Shown: piece by piece, positions 17,926 through 26,593 of the stretch
How positions within the stretch are numbered: the stretch's first letter is position 1
How the letters are laid out: each line of letters opens with the position of its first letter
Source: Hydrogenophaga borbori
GTDB lineage: Bacteria > Pseudomonadota > Gammaproteobacteria > Burkholderiales > Burkholderiaceae_C
Direction: 5' to 3'
DNA: 64,000 nt
Assembly (NCBI RefSeq): GCF_003417535.1
Contig: NZ_QVLS01000005.1
Coordinates: forward strand, 131,501 to 195,500
Notes under the pieces: generated by a model
The model's database searches: none
Told to the model about the DNA's origin: nothing
The model's input: the letters and a program-made list of their open reading frames with translations, nothing else
Made by a program: the position numbers and the translations under genes

Positions 17926-20601
17926 TCACGGCGTAGAGGGTTCGCCGCCGCCGTAGCCAGGCGCATGAGATAGCTCGCGTGCGGCAACGCCAAGGTCCTG
18001 CCAGGCGTGCGGGTGGCAGCTAAACACCAGGATCTGATGTCTTTGAGCGGCGTCGTAGAGCACCCGCTTCATCTGGCCCAGTCGATCTTTGTCGGTGTGA
18101 ACCAGGGCGTCGTCTAGGATGAGCAACGTGGGCTTGCCAGCCTCTTGCAGAAGGTCCGCGTAGGCCAGCCGCGCGACGACACCCATCTGCTCCCGTGCCC
18201 CGACGCTGAGTTCCTCGAAATCACCGGTCTCCGCGCCGTTGGTGCCGACTCGGGTGATGCGTCCCGGTGATAGGTCATCACTCACCTCGATGCCCGCGCC
18301 CGGGAACAGGATCTGTAGGTAGTGGTTCAGGTGTCGCTGAAGTGGCGCGCGCAGGCGTCGTGCCAGCGCGGCGCGCTTCTCTGTGAGCAGCTTGAGAAGA
18401 TGGCTCAGCGCCTTGGCCCGGCGTTCGAGCTCGGTGCACCGTCTCTCCATGTGGTCGAGCTCGCGCTGTTTGTCCGCGGCGGCCTCTTCCAGCCCCAAGG
18501 CGCCCTTGGCCTCCAGGTCCGCCTCCAACCGGATGATGTCGCTCCCGCGTTGGGCGTACGCGCTCTCAAGCTGCTTGGCGCTCCGCTCAAACCGCTCGAC
18601 GTCCTGCTGCAGAAGTGCAACGTTGAGCGTGCGCAGTTGCTCGGCGAGTGCTTCCACACCTGCCCGCGCCGTGGTCTCGTTCGCAAGGGCATCGGTCAGG
18701 GCATGGCTGGCGTCCGCTTTCCTTTTGGCGCGAAGTGGGTCGGCCAGTGTCGCCTGGGCCGCTGCCAGCTCTTCGCTCGCGACGCTGAGCAGGGCCATCG
18801 CTTCGCTCACCGCGAGCTTGGAGTCGTTCAGCTGGGACGTCGCATCTTCCAGTATGACCTTCGCCGTGGATTCATCCGATTCCGCTTGCGACACGGATAC
18901 GCCGGCAGTTTCAGCCCCGACAGGTTCCGTCAAGTTCTGCAGTGCTTGCTTCGCCTCCGTCAGCTTGGTCGACAGCGCCGCTATGTCCACCGCCAAGGCG
19001 GCCACCCCCTTCGGAGCGTGGGCCTCCAAGACGGATTTCGCCGCCTTGGCCTCCGCCGCGCGCTGCACGTGCTGGCGCTCACGCTCTTCCGCAGCCGCCA
19101 AGTTCGCCACACCCAGGCGCTGGAGCAGCTCCGCCAGGACTTTGCGCTGTTGATCACGATCCGCAATCAGGCTTTGAAGGCCCTCACCGCCCGGCAGCAC
19201 CGTGATGCGCCCCACCCCCTCAATGTCGATGCCCGTGCGCTCCACCACGGTGAGGCGGTCGGTGGCATTCACCTGGACACCGGCGACCTGCACCTTCGCG
19301 CTGGGCTGGAGGCGGAACTCCAGCGCGGTTGATACCGCATCCAACCGAGCCTGCGCGGTGCGCAGGCTCTCCGTGACTTCGCGCAGGCGCTTGAGCTCCG
19401 CGCCGGGCATGGCGAGCGACAGCGTCTCGGCCTGCAAGCTTGTTAGCTCTTCCTGCTTGAGCTGCGCTTGGCGGTGACTCCGGCTCAGGGCTTGTACTTG
19501 GGCCGCGAGCTCGGTCACCGCCTTCTCCTGGGCCTGCCAGGTCGCCACTTGGCGCGCCGCTGCCAGTCGGTCGCGCGCCCTCATGCTCGCGTGTTCAGCC
19601 TGCGCATGGCGCGGCTCCCAGGCCTGGAGCTGACCGTTGGCCTGCGCCAGCTTGTCCTGCGCCGCCTCCAGCTTCTCCTCGCGCAGCTTCACCGCGTCGT
19701 CGTCGCGTGCCATGAGCTGCAGTTGTTGGCGCTGGGCGTCAACCTGCGCCGAAGCCTGCTTGAGCAGCAACTCTTGCGCGGTCCTCCGCTGGGCAAGCCC
19801 CAACGCGTCGGCCAGCTTGACCTGCGCTTGCTCAAGTTGCGCGCGCAGGGTCAGCCAGGGCCGAGCCTCGCCGTCTTGCCCATGATCAAGACGCAATGCC
19901 GCCAGCCGGTCCACGGCGATTCGGTACGCGTTAATCTCCACGCGCAATAACTGCAGCTCTTCGAGCAGCGCTGTGCGGCGCTTGATCGCTTCCCCGTATG
20001 CACCGCGCGGTGCCTCGGTGGACGGCGTCAGCAGCTGATTGCGCTCGGTCTCAACCGCCTTGATGACCTCATCGCCGCTTGTGGCCGCGAGTTCGCCAAG
20101 GGAGTCCCCCATCGCGTTGCGCAGATGATCGCTTGCGAACCCGACGACCTTGGCAATTTCATGCGACGTGCCCTGCTTAATCCAGAGCAACCCGGGGATA
20201 CCCATGTGCTCGGGCGAGCTGGCGCCCTTTCCGGCGAAGCTGAAGCCCAGCAGCTCTCCCAGGTGATCCTCGGCCTCTGCTCCTTCCAGCGTCTTGCCAT
20301 CGATGATGAGCTGGCATCGCTTCTTGCCCAGAAACGCCTTGCTCAGCCGAGCGGGTTTCCCGCCGAGTGCGAAAGCGATCTCCACAGACGGCGTGGCGGA
20401 GCTGTCGCTCCACGGACGCAAGCCACTGATCGCGCTCGACTTGTGCCGCTCGAAAAACGCGGCCCGGATGGCTTCGGCTACGGTGGACTTCCCCGACTCG
20501 TTCGGGGCGACGAACAGGTTCAGTCCGTCAGCGAAGTCGCACAACTCCAGCGGGGCCCGAAAGCGCTTGAAATTCTCGATTCGCACCCGCTTGAGCTTCA
20601 T
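17926..20601 (-). CDS. SMC/Rad50-like ATPase, YhaN-type
   Basis: 891-residue DNA-repair-type ABC ATPase. Walker A VAPNESGKST at 31-40 after the typical IENFKRFR start; ABC signature LSVGAREQMG at ~798-807; Walker B TLLILDDALVHTD at ~825-837; His-switch region CHPH near 863. Between them are two long coiled coils (Gln/Ala/Leu/Glu-rich, ~200-400 and ~480-770) separated by a beta-rich insert near 430-475. No CxxC zinc hook is visible, unlike Rad50/SbcC, which makes it YhaN-like. It overlaps the SbcD-like gene by 4 nt, so the two should form an Mre11-Rad50-type complex. Confidence 0.88.
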   Translation of the reverse strand: MKLKRVRIENFKRFRAPLELCDFADGLNLFVAPNESGKSTVAEAIRAAFFERHKSSAISGLRPWSDSSATPSVEIAFALGGKPARLSKAFLGKKRCQLIIDGKTLEGAEAEDHLGELLGFSFAGKGASSPEHMGIPGLLWIKQGTSHEIAKVVGFASDHLRNAMGDSLGELAATSGDEVIKAVETERNQLLTPSTEAPRGAYGEAIKRRTALLEELQLLRVEINAYRIAVDRLAALRLDHGQDGEARPWLTLRAQLEQAQVKLADALGLAQRRTAQELLLKQASAQVDAQRQQLQLMARDDDAVKLREEKLEAAQDKLAQANGQLQAWEPRHAQAEHASMRARDRLAAARQVATWQAQEKAVTELAAQVQALSRSHRQAQLKQEELTSLQAETLSLAMPGAELKRLREVTESLRTAQARLDAVSTALEFRLQPSAKVQVAGVQVNATDRLTVVERTGIDIEGVGRITVLPGGEGLQSLIADRDQQRKVLAELLQRLGVANLAAAEERERQHVQRAAEAKAAKSVLEAHAPKGVAALAVDIAALSTKLTEAKQALQNLTEPVGAETAGVSVSQAESDESTAKVILEDATSQLNDSKLAVSEAMALLSVASEELAAAQATLADPLRAKRKADASHALTDALANETTARAGVEALAEQLRTLNVALLQQDVERFERSAKQLESAYAQRGSDIIRLEADLEAKGALGLEEAAADKQRELDHMERRCTELERRAKALSHLLKLLTEKRAALARRLRAPLQRHLNHYLQILFPGAGIEVSDDLSPGRITRVGTNGAETGDFEELSVGAREQMGVVARLAYADLLQEAGKPTLLILDDALVHTDKDRLGQMKRVLYDAAQRHQILVFSCHPHAWQDLGVAARELSHAPGYGGGEPSTP

Positions 20602-21722
20602 GCGCAGGCTCCTTTCGCTGGTGCTTGGTCGTCCAGGATCCGCGCCAGCGCTAGCAGCGCGTCACGCGCCAGTTCGGGCTCTGCGCTGGCTTGCTGCTCG
20701 CGCAGCTCCTGCAGGGCCTCGCCCACAAAGCCGTCGGCACGCAGCGTTTGAATATCTTCCTCGGTTGGCTCGAGCCTGAGCGCCTCAGCGTTCCACAGGA
20801 TGGCCCGCGCCTTGGCGCGCGCCGCCCCGAGCGCGGCCGTCAGCTTGCGGTGTCCCGCCAGATTGCAGGTGCCGGACAGGCGCAAGTGAAGGACATCATT
20901 GCCACTCACTCCGTCTAACGCTTGCACCACTTCGTCGACGTCTGAATCGACGGCCATATGCTGCTCGAGCTGACGCCAGTTGAATTTTCCGGTGGGTACC
21001 GCTGTGACAATAGGCTCGAGTGACGTCGACTCTATGGCCACGAGCAGTGCCTGACCCGACTCGTTGGCTTTAAAGCGGTCCGATTCCGGCGTGCCGGCGT
21101 ACCAGGTCTTGCTATCCACCTGCTTGGTGCCGTGCCAGTCTCCTAGCCCCAGGTAAGCCAGTCCCGCGCTCTGCGCCCGGCCCGCCGCGATCGGATTGGT
21201 CGAGTCCACGTCTGCGGGTAGGATGCCCTGCACACTGCCGTGCGCCAGACCGACTCGCGGCAGGTCGTCCGATGGAACGTGCGTCGCGAACCATTCGGTG
21301 AGGTCGGCATAGGTATGGCGCTGGGTCAGCGGTGCCGGCAGCAATGTGAACTTGCCTGCCACCACAAAGGGCCTTGGCTCTAGGCACACGATGACGTTGT
21401 CGGGGATTGCCCCCAAGCGATGTGCCCGGTTCCACACCGACTCCGCCAGCGCAGCATCGTGATTACCCGGGATCAGGACCCAGGTCCCGGTAAAGCCTTG
21501 CATGGCGTTGAACAGCCGCCGAATAGTCTTCTCGGCCACCGTCTGGGCGTCAAACACGTCGCCAGCGACCAGCACTGCGTCCACGCCTCTATCGGCCGCG
21601 ATACTGGCCAGGCGCTCCACGGCAGCGAATCGTGCCTCAAATAGAGCGGCCGCGTCGTCGGTCTCAAACTGCGCGAACACTCGACCGATCTGCCAGTCGG
21701 CCGTATGCAAAAATGAGATCAA
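20598..21722 (-). CDS. SbcD/Mre11-like metallophosphoesterase
   Basis: 374-residue calcineurin-like phosphoesterase of the DNA-exonuclease branch. Motifs: HTADWQIG (6-13), AGDVFD (53-58), IPGNHD (84-89), LAHGSVQ (159-165) and LGDWHGT (193-199). In the first motif the usual D-x-H is D9-x-Q11, so one metal ligand differs from SbcD and Mre11; the other ligands are present. The C-terminal ~130 residues would be the capping/ATPase-binding part. First gene of the four-gene operon; its promoter must lie in the 403-bp gap up to the tniQ gene. Predicted partner is the overlapping SMC-type ATPase. Confidence 0.88.
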   Translation of the reverse strand: MISFLHTADWQIGRVFAQFETDDAAALFEARFAAVERLASIAADRGVDAVLVAGDVFDAQTVAEKTIRRLFNAMQGFTGTWVLIPGNHDAALAESVWNRAHRLGAIPDNVIVCLEPRPFVVAGKFTLLPAPLTQRHTYADLTEWFATHVPSDDLPRVGLAHGSVQGILPADVDSTNPIAAGRAQSAGLAYLGLGDWHGTKQVDSKTWYAGTPESDRFKANESGQALLVAIESTSLEPIVTAVPTGKFNWRQLEQHMAVDSDVDEVVQALDGVSGNDVLHLRLSGTCNLAGHRKLTAALGAARAKARAILWNAEALRLEPTEEDIQTLRADGFVGEALQELREQQASAEPELARDALLALARILDDQAPAKGACA

Positions 21723-22125
21723 GTCATCCCCCTGATCGCTTGATTTGATGGAATTCCCTTGCAGCGGCGACTTGATGCGCCGTTCACCACCAGTCTAACG
21801 TTTTGAAACACTGCACGGCAGTGCACTGCTCGGACGAATCGCGAGAGGTTTCTCCGTTCGTTCGAGCACGAAATCAGGGGTTGTTTCGCGGCGTTGTGAC
21901 CAATTTTTCAGCGGTCTGTTTGGTGTTACTGACGACCCGTTTTGGTCAACTACGGCCTTTCGGCCTCGAAGCGCAGGTGGCTGCACCCAGTCTCGAGCGG
22001 CCGATGCTCAACAACTCGCGCTGCGACCTCCTTGATATGGGATGAGATCCATAGGAACATAGGGCGCGCGCATGGCTCTTGCTCCCATGCCCCTCCCTGG
22101 CGACGGATCGTCGACCTGAGCTGCT
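21723..22125. other. 403-bp divergent intergenic region
   Basis: Must contain the promoter of the four-gene defence-like operon (minus strand) and of the tniQ/tnsD gene (plus strand). No convincing coding sequence. A 7-bp inverted repeat TGACCAA (21897-21903) and TTGGTCA (21942-21948) and a short GGCC-TTTC-GGCC hairpin near 21957-21968 are visible; no strong sigma-70 promoter was picked out. Confidence 0.5.
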
Positions 22126-23868
22126 ATGGCCATGGAGCTTCTGCCATTCAATTCTGCGGTTCTTCCTTGGTTGACGGGCGAGACCCTGTTCAGCCTCTGC
22201 AGTCGGCATCATCGCCTCTGGGGATTTTCGAACTCATCCCAGTCTACGGAGATTCTTTTCGGTTCACCGAGGCGAGGGACGCAACATGACTTTCCCTGCG
22301 CGTTGGATGTGTTCGCGGATCGAACGCAAGGGCTTCTTGGTTCGGCGAACGAGATTGCCAGACAGCGTACTGTGCTGAAGTTCTACGCTCCGTTTCGAGG
22401 CGCGGGTGAAGTGCAGGATGCAGTTGTCATGATGCGAAGCGCCTCCGTGGCACATCTGAAGTATCGATTGGGGCTTCTGACGAGTCGGTTTCGTGCGCAT
22501 CACCCGCTCAAGTCTTGCCCTCAGTGCAGGCATCGTGATCTCGTGGAGTGTGGTTGGGTCTATTGGCGAGGCCATCTTCAATACCCCGGGGTCTGGATGT
22601 GCCCGGAGCACAAGATTCCTGTGCAGGAGTCGGCGCTGAAAGCGACCGGGGTGGCTCGTTTCCAGTGGCATCTTCCTGCTGAGGAAGATCAACACAGTCT
22701 TGAGGCTTTGAGAACGGACTGGATGCAAGCAAGTGCACTCAAGCTCGCAACCATGACCGTCGATCTGGTGGAGTCCATAACGGAGGATGGCTGGTTGAGC
22801 CGGCATCGCTTCCAGGCCGCGGTGAGATCCCGCATGCTGGCCAATGGCTGGCTTCTTACATCGGGCAGGCTGCGGCTCGAAGATGCCGCAAGCTCCTTCC
22901 TTCAGCATGTACGACCACTTCGACGTATTCCGGAACTAGCAGCTCTGCCGAGCTCCGTTGAAGAGGCGAAATCACAATTGGGTCGACTTCTGCGGCCGAT
23001 GAGAAGTGGAACGCATCCGCTTCGATGGATGGTCGTCGCGAGCTGGCTGTTTGACGACGTGGATGATCTTCGAGCGGAACTCGCGCATCCCAGCGAAAGG
23101 GACTGTTGGCCGGAGGTGAACAAGGAACTCAGTCAGGGGGCAACTGATAAGGAGGACGTGCGCGTTCGACTGGTGGCGTTCATGAGCGAAGGGGCGTCTG
23201 CCACATCAGCAGCGCGTGAGTACGGAGTGGACGTCAAGACCGCCATGGCATGGGCAGCATCTTCTGGGATTTCCACGAAGCGTAGGTCGAAGAAGCTGAC
23301 GGCGGAAAGCCTGCTTTCAATCTTGCAGGCGCTTCAATTTGGCGACGACAGAAATGAACTCGCTCAGCGGTATAGCATTTCGAGTGGGACCATCACTCGC
23401 ATCCTCATGACCGAGGTGGGGCTGCACGCCCAATGGGTCGCTGCTAGGAAAGCGAGATCCCGAGAGCGCGCACGTTCGACGTGGCTATCCCTTCTGGCAA
23501 GTGGCGAACATCAGGGCTTGAAGTGGATGAGAAAACTGGAGCCAGCCGCTTATGCGTGGCTGTATCGCAACGACACCGCCTGGCTTCGGGCCAACCTTCC
23601 GCCTGCTCCGAAAGAAAGTGCCCGCAGGGCGAGCCCAGCGGTTCGTTGGGATGTCCGTGATTTGGAGCTCAGTGCACGTGTCTTTCAGACTGCGCTGTCG
23701 CTGTCGAAGAACGGGGCAACAACGTTGCGACTCTGGCAGTTGTACCAGGTCCTTCCAGAGCTGAAGGCGAAACTAGGTCAACTACAACGGCTGCCCTTGA
23801 CGCAGCGAGCGCTCGAGACCGTCCTTACAAGACGCGCAACTTCCACTTCCCCGAGCGAGCTACTCTGA
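22126..23868 (+). CDS. tnsD: TniQ/TnsD-family target-selection protein
   Basis: 580 residues. The N-terminal TniQ domain starts ELLPFNSAVLPWLTGETLFSL and contains a zinc-binding site C131-x2-C134 and C159-x2-H162 around WVYWRGHLQYPGVW, the family hallmark. The C-terminal ~250 residues include one or two HTH-like regions (SATSAAREYGVDVKTAMAWA; NELAQRYSISSGTITRILM), as in full-length TnsD, which reads the attTn7 site at the end of glmS. Its length is a little above Tn7 TnsD. Given the insertion 23 bp after glmS, this is the best candidate for the glmS-reading subunit. Start at 22126; the ATG at 22132 is equally possible. Confidence 0.85.
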   Translation: MAMELLPFNSAVLPWLTGETLFSLCSRHHRLWGFSNSSQSTEILFGSPRRGTQHDFPCALDVFADRTQGLLGSANEIARQRTVLKFYAPFRGAGEVQDAVVMMRSASVAHLKYRLGLLTSRFRAHHPLKSCPQCRHRDLVECGWVYWRGHLQYPGVWMCPEHKIPVQESALKATGVARFQWHLPAEEDQHSLEALRTDWMQASALKLATMTVDLVESITEDGWLSRHRFQAAVRSRMLANGWLLTSGRLRLEDAASSFLQHVRPLRRIPELAALPSSVEEAKSQLGRLLRPMRSGTHPLRWMVVASWLFDDVDDLRAELAHPSERDCWPEVNKELSQGATDKEDVRVRLVAFMSEGASATSAAREYGVDVKTAMAWAASSGISTKRRSKKLTAESLLSILQALQFGDDRNELAQRYSISSGTITRILMTEVGLHAQWVAARKARSRERARSTWLSLLASGEHQGLKWMRKLEPAAYAWLYRNDTAWLRANLPPAPKESARRASPAVRWDVRDLELSARVFQTALSLSKNGATTLRLWQLYQVLPELKAKLGQLQRLPLTQRALETVLTRRATSTSPSELL

Positions 23869-23908
23869 TTGCGCAGCCCGGCCGCTTTCCTGTCTTTGTG
23901 CATGATGG

Positions 23909-23938
23909 TTGACATGCAAATATGCGCTAGATTATGCT
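23909..23938 (+). promoter_or_regulatory. Sigma-70 promoter of the small HTH gene
   Basis: TTGACA (23909-23914) and TATGCT (23933-23938) with an 18-bp spacer. The expected start of transcription falls at about 23945, the A of the ATG, so the transcript may be leaderless. Repeated ATGCA/GCAT words overlap the promoter and could be operator half-sites. Confidence 0.6.
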
Positions 23939-23944
23939 TTATGC

Positions 23945-24289
23945 ATGCTCGAAACAGCGTCGCTCGCCAGGTTGCTCAACGCTAGGGAGGCGTGCAGACA
24001 GCGCGGCATTTCCCAGGCGCAAATTGCGTCTGCCGTTGGTGCCAGTCAGTCGCAGGTAAGCCGGATCTTGAACGGGCGAGGGCTGCGTAGATCTCGCTTG
24101 CTTGAAGATGTGTGCCTCTACGTCGAGCGCTTCGAAGTCGGCGTGACGGCCGATGCGGTGAGGGGCAACGAAGAGCTTGTCGACGCGTTGCGTTCTGCGT
24201 GGGACGGATCGGCCGGGCACGCAAAGGCATTGTCAACCGTCATTCGGTCCCTCTCTGCATTGCGACCTACGCCGATCAGTCGGTTGTAG
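23945..24289 (+). CDS. Small XRE-type HTH regulator within the tns region
   Basis: 114 residues containing a lambda-Cro/XRE-like HTH at ~10-45: ACRQRGISQAQIASAVGASQ followed by SQVSRILNGRG. The C-terminal half has no recognised domain. It lies between the two tniQ genes on the same strand, 76 bp after the first and 18 bp before the second, so it is probably co-transcribed with the second and may control transposition or target-selector expression. The ATG at 23945 is preferred over a TTG at 23909 because the TTG is the -35 box of a near-consensus promoter. Confidence 0.75.
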   Translation: MLETASLARLLNAREACRQRGISQAQIASAVGASQSQVSRILNGRGLRRSRLLEDVCLYVERFEVGVTADAVRGNEELVDALRSAWDGSAGHAKALSTVIRSLSALRPTPISRL

Positions 24290-24307
24290 GCTAGAAGGGC
24301 CCCCAGA

Positions 24308-25228
24308 TTGCTCGTCGTACCTGCCCCCAAGCCTGGCGAGCTTGCCATCGGCTATTGGGGGGCCGTCCTCCGGTGGAACGGATTGAGTCGGAACGTCGCG
24401 GATGGACGTCAAGCGTTACGCCTATTCACAGGGCAATCGGTCAACTTCTGTGACGTACCTCGCGTCGAACTCTTGGCGAAGATCGCAGCAATGGACCTTG
24501 AGTCATATGTTCGGCATCACACAATGTTTCCTCTTCGTCGTGCAGTGACAAAAGACGTCTCCGGAGGGATGCTGGGGCAAGGAAAGTACCGTGCTTCCAT
24601 GATCAGCGGGGGCACGTTGCGAGTGCCAAGACCGCAAGCTTATCTTTGCCAAGAATGCGTGCGCGAGGATCTTGGCTTTCACGGCTATGCCTACTGGCGT
24701 CGAGAACACCAACTGCCTGGGCAATGGAGATGTGACAAACATGGCGCCACACTGTCTCGCGTTGGCATAAGCCAGGCGGAGGCGTTCTACGCCTCGCCGG
24801 CCCAGATGCTGCCGCAGGCCAAGGTTGAGAGTGACTTGATGTTCGAGAAGGATGCGACGGATTGCGCGACGTACCGGTTCTTCGATATCTGTTCGCACCT
24901 GCTAGGCGGCGTTGTTGTCCTCCCCCTCGATGCCGTCTTTTCTGCAGCCAAGTATCGAGCCGAAGATCTTGGGATCAATACTGAAGCCTGCACCCTTGTC
25001 CGTCACCTGCTAAAACTAGAAGAAGTCCAGGCCTGCTATGACCGGCGATGGCTCGATGCCTTGAGTCAAGAAGGACTCACGAGACATGTGTTCAGCGATG
25101 ACGTCTCAGGGAGTGCGATGTTCTCTACGCTGTCGGCCGCCCTTGTATTCGCGGCCTTGTACGAGACGAGTGAAGAAGCGATTTCAGGGATGGTTCTCTC
25201 AACAAGAGAGTGCACGAAAAGTCATTGA
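24308..25228 (+). CDS. tniQ: Second, short TniQ-family protein
   Basis: 306 residues. Family start VVPAPKPGELAIGYWGAVLRWNG and the zinc site C114-x2-C117 and C142-x2-H145 around YAYWRREHQLPGQW. It lacks the long HTH-bearing C-terminus of the first TniQ protein, resembling the short TniQ adaptors that bridge the AAA ATPase to a DNA-binding partner. A TTG at 24308 is the likely start because the family N-terminus begins immediately there and no ATG or GTG offers an equivalent. Convergent with tnsC, 99 bp apart. Two TniQ proteins in one element usually means two target pathways. Confidence 0.82.
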   Translation: MLVVPAPKPGELAIGYWGAVLRWNGLSRNVADGRQALRLFTGQSVNFCDVPRVELLAKIAAMDLESYVRHHTMFPLRRAVTKDVSGGMLGQGKYRASMISGGTLRVPRPQAYLCQECVREDLGFHGYAYWRREHQLPGQWRCDKHGATLSRVGISQAEAFYASPAQMLPQAKVESDLMFEKDATDCATYRFFDICSHLLGGVVVLPLDAVFSAAKYRAEDLGINTEACTLVRHLLKLEEVQACYDRRWLDALSQEGLTRHVFSDDVSGSAMFSTLSAALVFAALYETSEEAISGMVLSTRECTKSH

Positions 25229-25327
25229 CTCAGATTCGCATAGTTGCTGATAGGTAAACCGGAAAGCAATGGACGGGGCACTGGGGGGACTGCAACAGTG
25301 GTAGCGCCTTCCCAAGACAAGTGAGAC

Positions 25328-26593
25328 TCACGAGAACCGACTCCAAAACTCCGACCAGAATGGCGTGTCGCGCAGCACGAGGTCTTCATACATGGCCATC
25401 TTGGATGGGCTTCCTTCCCGAATCGCCGCGACGGCTGGTGCGAGCGGCTCGAGCCAGGTTTGAGCTGCCGTGATGAAGTCTTCGAGCCGCAAGCTGTCAT
25501 CCGCGCGTTCGAAGGCAACGCGGTGAGCAGCGATCCACAGTGCGATGATGACTCGTTGAATGCCTGCGGTCAGATCAATGATCAGCTTGGCAAGGTTGTC
25601 GTCGATCGGGAGCTTCTTCTGAACATACTGATACCGCGCAAGCACGTCCAGAAACTGGGACCTAAATCTTGGCGCAGTGTGATCGGAGAACTGTTCGAAC
25701 CGATGGTAACCGGCAGTATTCAGTCGCTGCAAGGTACTCAAGCGCGAGGTCAGAGCACCGATTCCATCCGGCGTACCGGACACAAGCACTGGTATCTGGC
25801 CTGTGTTGACGAGATTGAGGAACCAGCGCACGACGCGATCTTCTACGATGCTGATTTCCGGCCGTTCTGCGGTGCCAGCGCGGTTGACTCGTTGCTTCAG
25901 GGACGAGATCTTGAAGAGATTCTGAATTTCATCGAGATGAAGAATCCCAAGGAAGCCAGACACGGCGACTTGCCGCCATTCGTCCAAAGCTCGCATTCCA
26001 TCTGGAATTCGTTCCTTCGCCAGCCAGTTGTCGAATCGCCGACCGCCAGTGGCCTCGTCCCACGCAAGCATCAGCGCACGCGCAAGGTCCGATGAGCGCC
26101 CAGAGGGTGGAGCCTCTACGGACAGCCACAGGACTTGGGTCAACCCCCCGATGACCTTTGGGAATCGTTCATGACGAATGACCTGAGGGCCAAAGGCATG
26201 TAGGCATCGAAGGCAGGCCTGTGTTTTGCCGACACCAGACAGCCCCTCTACTGCTGCCGCGGTTGCTTGTGGAATTCGAATGCCGGCGCGAGTCGCATCT
26301 CCACTAACTGAGGCCCAGGTAGACGCTTGTCTGGGGTCTCTGTAGCTGTATCCCTGGCGTACCATCAGATCGATTGAATGAAACAGGCGTCGCTCGACCA
26401 ACGTCGGGACATGCAAATCACGAACAGACATCAAGTCATGCAGACGAACATGCTTCGGAGTCGAGCCCAGATCTGTGGGTTCCGGTGGCAGATAGAGCAG
26501 GGAACTGAGAGTGGCGTCCGACGATTGAATGCCTGGCAAACACTCCGTGAGGAGGTTGCCCGCGTATGGGTTTGAAGGGTCCTCTGCCTTCAT
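25328..26593 (-). CDS. tnsC: TnsC-like AAA+ transposition regulator
   Basis: 421 residues; the ATPase that relays target choice from TniQ/TnsD to the TnsA-TnsB transposase. Walker A EGLSGVGKT at 116-124, Walker B GILHLDEIQN at ~216-225, and a sensor-1-like VLVSGTPDGIG stretch. The N-terminal ~100 residues match the TnsC/TniB lead-in (HVPTLVERRLFHSIDLMVRQGY). ATG 26593 directly abuts the tnsB stop codon (26594-26596), consistent with one tnsABC transcript. Confidence 0.9.
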   Translation of the reverse strand: MKAEDPSNPYAGNLLTECLPGIQSSDATLSSLLYLPPEPTDLGSTPKHVRLHDLMSVRDLHVPTLVERRLFHSIDLMVRQGYSYRDPRQASTWASVSGDATRAGIRIPQATAAAVEGLSGVGKTQACLRCLHAFGPQVIRHERFPKVIGGLTQVLWLSVEAPPSGRSSDLARALMLAWDEATGGRRFDNWLAKERIPDGMRALDEWRQVAVSGFLGILHLDEIQNLFKISSLKQRVNRAGTAERPEISIVEDRVVRWFLNLVNTGQIPVLVSGTPDGIGALTSRLSTLQRLNTAGYHRFEQFSDHTAPRFRSQFLDVLARYQYVQKKLPIDDNLAKLIIDLTAGIQRVIIALWIAAHRVAFERADDSLRLEDFITAAQTWLEPLAPAVAAIREGSPSKMAMYEDLVLRDTPFWSEFWSRFS

